Source of the DNA: Anisodus tanguticus
Lineage: Eukaryota; Streptophyta; Magnoliopsida; Solanales; Solanaceae
Direction of reading: 5' to 3'
Assembly: GCA_034509755.1 (NCBI GenBank)
Contig: CM067539.1
Location: 23,274,501-23,338,500 of the forward strand
DNA: 64,000 bases
The notes below the pieces were generated by a model. That model searched no databases. It was not told the origin of the DNA and was given only the letters and a program-made list of their open reading frames with translations. Below, in pieces: positions 59,410-64,000 of this stretch (position 1 is the stretch's first letter; each line of letters starts with the position of its first letter). The position numbers and the translations under genes are program-made.

Positions 59410-62007
59410 TTAGAGGTGGTGGTATCCGGAGCCGGTGGGGTGTCCGAGTGATTTTCCTCTGTCGGGGTTGGAGCATTCTCCACTGTCTGGGCTGGTGGTG
59501 CATGCAGAGTCGGGGTCACCATCACCACAGATTTGCCTGCCTGAGGATCGATGGTGCATTCTGTCATCTCCGGTGGTGTGTTGAGAATACGCTTTTTTTC
59601 GAATTCCTCCTTAAGGAGGGAGATGTGACACCTCCCAGCCAGATTGGGTTTGTGCGTGACTCCCTCATTTGTGCCATGACCGCTACAATTTCTTGAGGAG
59701 TGAGTAGCTCCTGATCTTCGGGGTTTGGTAGGTTGTTGGTCATGGAGCTGGAAGAGGCTGATATTGGGTCCATGGGGGTCACCGGAGAGGTTGGTGGACT
59801 GTGGGTCGGGGTTTGCATATTGGTCATGGGATAGAGTGGAGGAGATGTTGCATGCATGTTCCAATCCTGATGTATCCACGGAATCGGGGACTGGTACGGT
59901 GGATAAAATGGTAGGTCGACAAAGTTGGTCGAGGTGGGGTAAGGGTGATAAGCTTGGGGATTGACCCAGTCTGATGGGTAATGTATGGTGTGAGGAACTG
60001 GGTCCCAATGGGGAGTTGGAGCCATGGCCATATGTTACTGAGCATACAAATCCATCGCTGTACGGATTCCTTCCGTCACAATTTGAGCTAAGTCCAATGG
60101 ATTTTGAACACGGAAGATCAGTTCCTCAGTTCCTGCCTCTGTACCGTCATGGTGAACGAGAGAGCATGGTTCTGCAGACTTAATTCCAGCCAAGATTGAG
60201 ACATGGCTTGGTTTGCTGGTGATTGACTCGTGTAAATCACCGGAACAGAGTTCGGTGGAGGAGGTGTGGTCATTGTGGGGGGTATAGGTGACTGATGAAC
60301 AGTGGGTGGGAGGGTAGAGATGATGGTGGGACTGGGTGGTTTTGGGGAGGAGTGAACAGTGGATATTATTCTTGCATGGGGAATGATGAGGAGGGTTAAG
60401 CTCACATAGGAATGGAACACATGAACTCCGACTTGGACAATCTTCACCCTACAAGCTAGCTTTTGGGTTGAGTGAGGCTCAAGATTCATTCTTTACATGG
60501 TATTAGAGTAAAACTCATTCAAATTCTTTGTTCAACGATGTTGGACCCCAAATTATATTATTCACGCTCTAGTTAACAAGGTCTAAGCATGTGGGGATTG
60601 TTAAGAGTACCACATCGGATATGAAATGAAAATATGGACTCCTTATATGAACTTGGATAATTCTCGCCTTATAAACTAGCTTTTAAGGTTGAGTTAGGCT
60701 CAAAATTCATTCTTTACTGAAAGTATATCAGATGTAGTATTAGGTGATGAGTGTTGTGTATTGAGTAGAGATTGGTGGGCTGTATTAGTAGATATGTTAA
60801 TGGGGGGGGGAGGGGTCGGCGGAGTTGAAAGAGAAGTGGGCTTGGCACATGGGCCTGGCGTAGAGAGTTGTACAAGAGGGGTTATTGGCTGCATGGGCTG
60901 GTCGTCAGTCCTAGGGGAATAATTGGGCTACAAGTAATCTGAGGTGTGTGGTGATGTGGCGAATGGAGATTGACGGGAGAACTGGTGGGAGATGACGTGG
61001 AGAGCGTCTGTGGGTGCTGGGTGTCCAACACATCACTTGGATTTGAGTATGGGTTAAGGAAGTTTGTGGATTTGCCTGATCGCCGTTTGAAGTGGACAAC
61101 CTACCAATCGTTTTCAGTACAAGAGTCAGCAATAGAGGTAGAGTTGGTATGTGTAGATGCAGGAGAGTGTGAGGACGAGGCTGTGGTGGTGGGCAGAGAG
61201 AGAGAGGTGGGGGCAAGTTTGTGGTTTGTGATCAATACGACCACAACATGTTGAGTCCTTCGTATAGGATTTGTTGACGGTGATTGCCTATGAAGATATG
61301 GATTTGAGAGGTTGTTCAAGTGGGACTTCAACACAGAGCCTAGCATAGCGTCCTCGTGTTTTCGACTTTGAGTAGTTTGCCCAGCTTGTGTCCTACTCGT
61401 TGTAGTATTTCACAATCATATACCATATAGCTGTGTAGGTAAGGTGAGCATTAGACGCAATGAACTTAGGTTCCCATCGTCGAACTGACAGGAAATGATT
61501 GAGCACGAACCAGGGCCCTCCATGAAGTGCCATGGTCATATTTTCCTATTTTTTGAAATTTGATTAGGGAAAAGTCATTTCCCAGATCAATGAGATTAAA
61601 ATGCTCTGTAGGTTTCCACAAAGTTTGGAGTTTTTGTTTTAGTACTAAATGGTTCACTTTGCGACCAAAAACCTTAACAATGATTGAAAATTTCCATTGA
61701 GGGTAAATTCGAGATTTATCCGATGCATAGACATGAATAAAATTATCAGAGTTTTCTCCGTCTTGAAATTCATCTGCCATATCAATATGGCAGTCATGAA
61801 ACTTGTTTGAAATTTGAGGGATGTGCTTACTCAAGAAAGTATTTGACCCCTCTGCATTTGGGGTTACTGCAGCGTGTGTATTAGCATTTGTGTTGAAGCA
61901 GAAGTGGGAGGAGATTCAGGGGAGGGGAAAGTGGGTGGGAGATCAGTAGGTTGTGAGTTCATGGTTGGACATGTTAGTGAGAAGGGAGAGCTTCTCTCTC
62001 TAGACAT
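59410..62007 (-). pseudogene. LINE ORF1 pseudogene (DUF4283 and zinc knuckle)
   Basis: Starts at 62007 on the minus strand (MSRERSSPFSLTCPTMNSQ). Residues around 61700-61520 form a DUF4283-type region (YPQWKFSIIVKVFGRKVNH, LWKPTEHFNLIDLG), the usual N-terminal domain of plant L1 ORF1 proteins. A zinc knuckle remnant (CCGRIDHKPQTCP) lies near 61250-61210. A long Pro/Ser/Thr-rich tail follows, split by a TRIM. ORF1 proteins bind LINE RNA in the particle. Stops and frameshifts make this copy inactive. Confidence 0.8.
60394..60717 (+). mobile_element. TRIM (terminal-repeat retrotransposon in miniature)
   Basis: Two related ~110-120-bp LTRs are at 60394-60497 and 60599-60717; both end CAA.ATTCATTCTTTAC and contain CTAGCTTTT.GGTTGAGT.AGGCTCAA. 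The second starts TGTTAAGAGTACCACATCGG, a typical plant TRIM start. Between them is a primer-binding site TGGTATTAGAG at 60498 and a purine tract GTGGGGA before the second LTR. No coding sequence. The first LTR is degenerate at its start, and the target duplication is not convincing. Confidence 0.8.
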
Positions 62008-62012
62008 GTTAC

Positions 62013-63137
62013 ATTTGGAAATTTAACTTTGATGGGGAGGTGCGTCCACCAGTATTTAATGACTTAAACACTAGGGTTTCGTATGTTGGAGGCTTTGTCT
62101 CTTCACACGTGTATAATCTACTAAGTGAGTAGATGACCGTAGAGCCAAAGATCGTCAAATTTCATTGAGAAATGAAAGAGATATTGGTCCACGAAGTAAG
62201 GTGTTTGAGGCATGGAAATATAGTGTGGGACAAATCTTCCACATCGGTGGGAAAAGAAAGAATTGTTCTCTTTATAAGTTTCAAAATTGGCTAAGGGCTT
62301 TGGACCCCAAGGGGTAACCCATGTGTTTGAAGGAGGGAGGACCTAGATGTGCTTGAGTTCAAGGCTAAATCCACACGCACGCCGCCGCCGCCCGTCTGGT
62401 CCGGGCTCAGGTCGTGGGACTTGGGGTTCTTCTGATATTATTATCTCTTTGGACCTCAAATTGCTTAATATTTACAGTTCGGTCCCTAGAGTTTCTGAAA
62501 AGTTGAAATTGGAAACGACGGAAGGCAGAAAGTTTCTGCCTGCCGTTTGAGTTGAACTCCATTAATCTGCACTTAATCTCCTCCCTAAAAGCTCATTTAT
62601 GTTACACATTAAATCAGCCATTATTTGGCTGATTAACTTCCCTCACTAATGGCCATTACTTGGCAGTTGAGGAGTCCTTCCCTTATGCTATATATTGGTG
62701 TCTTTTGGCACAATTGTGAAGATTCAACATATGCTACACAGAGACAAAACAGAAGAGTCACTCCAAAACGTGAGAACAAACAGTGAACAAAAAATTCTTC
62801 CTTCCTTTTCTGTTCTTCAGCAAGTCGTTTCGTGTTTTGTTTTCTTCGTCAGAATCAACCTATTTGCTTTGTAGTGTTGATTAGTTGCTGTTTTATCTTG
62901 GGAGACTATTGCCCGTTAACGTAAAAGCATATATACGGGGCAATCTTGTCTTAAAGACAGAGAGCCATCTCTCGACTCAGCCACAGTTGTAACCATCCAG
63001 ATTTAGTGTTTCTTGATTTCAGGTTATCAAGATTCAAGACTCAACAAGCTTGCGACAGTTCTGAATTGCCTATTTGTTTATCCTTTCGAACACTTGTAAT
63101 ATTTATTTACTTCCCGTCCTGCTTTACATATCCAACA
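62013..63137 (+). mobile_element. Solo LTR C of the ~1.15-kb family
   Basis: Starts ATTTGGAAATTTAAC, a mutated form of the TGTTGGAAATTT start seen in the other copies, and ends ACATATCCAACA. Flanks GTTAC and ATTAC (4/5 match). Plus orientation, with TGCTATATATTGG near 62682 as promoter-like site. The block with GGACCCCAAGGGGTAACCCA and the CGCCGCCGCCGCCCG tract matches copies A and B. It lies directly next to the LINE ORF1 start, so it entered the LINE 5' end or its border. Confidence 0.86.
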
Positions 63138-63525
63138 ATTACTAGTTTGTGCTTGTTTTTAAATAGTTATCTGTTATTATAGGTAACTTAACAATGTAAA
63201 AAATTACTGTAATATGTTTTCAAAATAAAACTTAAACTCTCGTCGATAGTGTAAAATTATTTACACTCTATTCATTTAGTTTCATTTGTAATAACATGTT
63301 AGGTTTTTTTTCTTTCCGGGTTACTGATTAATTTTTATTATAGAAATGTATTTATAATTACTTTATAAACAACCAAATTGTGTAAAATATTTACACCGTT
63401 AAATAAATAAGTAAATACATTATAACTTAACCCAAGAAAAAAATACAGACACGCATGAATGTGGTCCTCGTGGTACTTTGAGCATATCTCTTTCGTATAG
63501 TGATCCTTAGGCGCACTAATATTAC
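63138..63525. other. No gene identified
   Basis: AT-rich DNA with no frame or repeat end recognised. It may include LINE 5' flank. Confidence 0.4.
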
Positions 63526-64000
63526 TAGAGCTTATTATCGGGCGGACCGGACGGATAATTATGATTAACGGTTCGATTCATCGATTATCGACTTTTAAAT
63601 GTACTAATCCGCTAGCCAACTGATAAAATATCGGTTGGTTTGGTATCGTATTAGCAACTATCGGGCGGTGTATCAACTAAATCCAAGAGAAAATGAAAAT
63701 TAAAATCACACCTTGAAATGAACTACATTGACAATAAACAAACAGTTTTCACAATTAACAGAAACAAAGATATTCCTCTCAAAAAAGTATTTTTATATGT
63801 CTAGGGGTAAAAATATAAATATGATAATTTTTAACGAGTTAACGGTTTACCATATAAGAAAATTAAGTAATCCATCCCGCATCGATAAGCCGTTAACTAT
63901 AAAATTTAATCGGTTCACCAACCGCTAATCCGATAATCCAATATGAATAAGTCACTAAGCCAAATTTGCGATTGAATTATCGGTAACAATTCAGTTTTAA
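63526..64000. mobile_element. Possible hAT-like element end, runs off the window
   Basis: Starts TAGAGCTTATTATCGGGCGG and is followed by repeated words of the ATTATCGG, AACGGTTCG, TCGGTTGG and CCGTTAAC type in both orientations up to the window end. This is the layout of hAT-type subterminal repeats. No second end or target duplication is available in the window. Confidence 0.4.

Larger units (their letters stand above)
47557..62007 (-). mobile_element. L1-type LINE, near full length, interrupted by several insertions
   Basis: On the minus strand the order is ORF1 (from 62007), ORF2 (from 59402), 3' UTR and a short A tail, seen as eight T at 47557-47564. Three insertions break it: a TRIM at 60394-60717, a copia element at 49764-56243 and a solo LTR at 47719-48876. 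Without these the LINE is about 6.5 kb, a usual plant L1 size. Both ORFs carry many stops. The 5' boundary is uncertain because another solo LTR (62013-63137) sits just beyond the ORF1 start, and no LINE target duplication was found. Confidence 0.88.

Noticed and set aside
59367..60183. Plus-strand frames opposite the LINE ORF1
   Set aside because: Shadows of the Pro/Thr/Ser-rich LINE ORF1 tail on the minus strand.
1..64000. CRISPR array, operon, tRNA or rRNA genes, organellar insert
   Set aside because: No direct-repeat/spacer pattern, no bacterial-type gene packing and no cloverleaf with complete A and B boxes. Tandem arrays found have no unique spacers, and the only tRNA-like scrap (near 34890) is incomplete.
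1..64000. Endogenous pararetrovirus (Caulimoviridae) sequence
   Set aside because: All reverse transcriptase fragments are in copia order with integrase before RT, or belong to the LINE; the gypsy fragment ends in an integrase/chromodomain tail. No movement protein or coat-like motif was seen.

Overview
This window is from a plant nuclear genome, most likely Solanaceae. Three things point there: two fragments carry the 3' signature of the tRNA-Lys-derived TS SINE of tobacco, potato and tomato relatives (22308-22372 plus strand, 37176-37256 minus strand); a multi-exon SANT/bromodomain gene has plant-type introns; and the rest is an AT-rich mosaic of plant LTR retrotransposons, an L1-type LINE, hAT elements and MITEs. 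I saw no prokaryotic, organellar, rRNA, tRNA or CRISPR feature. Family assignments come from reading translated motifs; no database was searched.

Layout. 1-10 kb: two decayed copies of one Ty1/copia family (1125-5969 with both LTRs; 6904-9950 truncated), a foldback MITE and a direct repeat that preserves the empty insertion site. 10.3-10.9 kb: a Ty3/gypsy integrase tail. 11.96-12.16 kb: a small minus-strand gene for a secreted peptide. 12.2-20 kb: mostly gene-poor, with exon-like minus-strand scraps, a solo LTR (14361-14808) and a hAT-like relic with GGATCC-rich ends. 20-31 kb: a copia gag/protease fragment joined to a 211-bp duplication, a 793-bp non-autonomous hAT element, a solo LTR inside a MITE, more MITEs, and a complete but inactivated hAT transposon (27327-30689, 8-bp target duplication). 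31.7-36.1 kb: the one clearly intact gene, three exons, 643 residues, encoding a SANT + bromodomain + AT-hook nuclear protein. 37.5-41.8 kb: a Mutator-like element with ~300-bp terminal inverted repeats and a 9-bp target duplication. It carries an intron-containing fragment of a MurD-like gene and was later hit by a second hAT element. 41.9-46.7 kb: a copia element of the Ale/Retrofit type. 47.6-62.0 kb: a minus-strand L1 LINE broken by a solo LTR, a copia element (itself holding another solo LTR) and a TRIM. 62.0-63.1 kb: a third solo LTR of the same family as those at 24.5 and 47.7 kb. The window ends inside another hAT-like end.

How the parts work together: only the SANT-bromodomain gene, and probably the small secreted peptide gene, look like functional host genes. 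The rest records layered transposition, with insertion order readable from target duplications. No complete unknown biochemical system is visible. The most notable item is the Pack-MULE-like capture of a MurD (peptidoglycan pathway) gene fragment.
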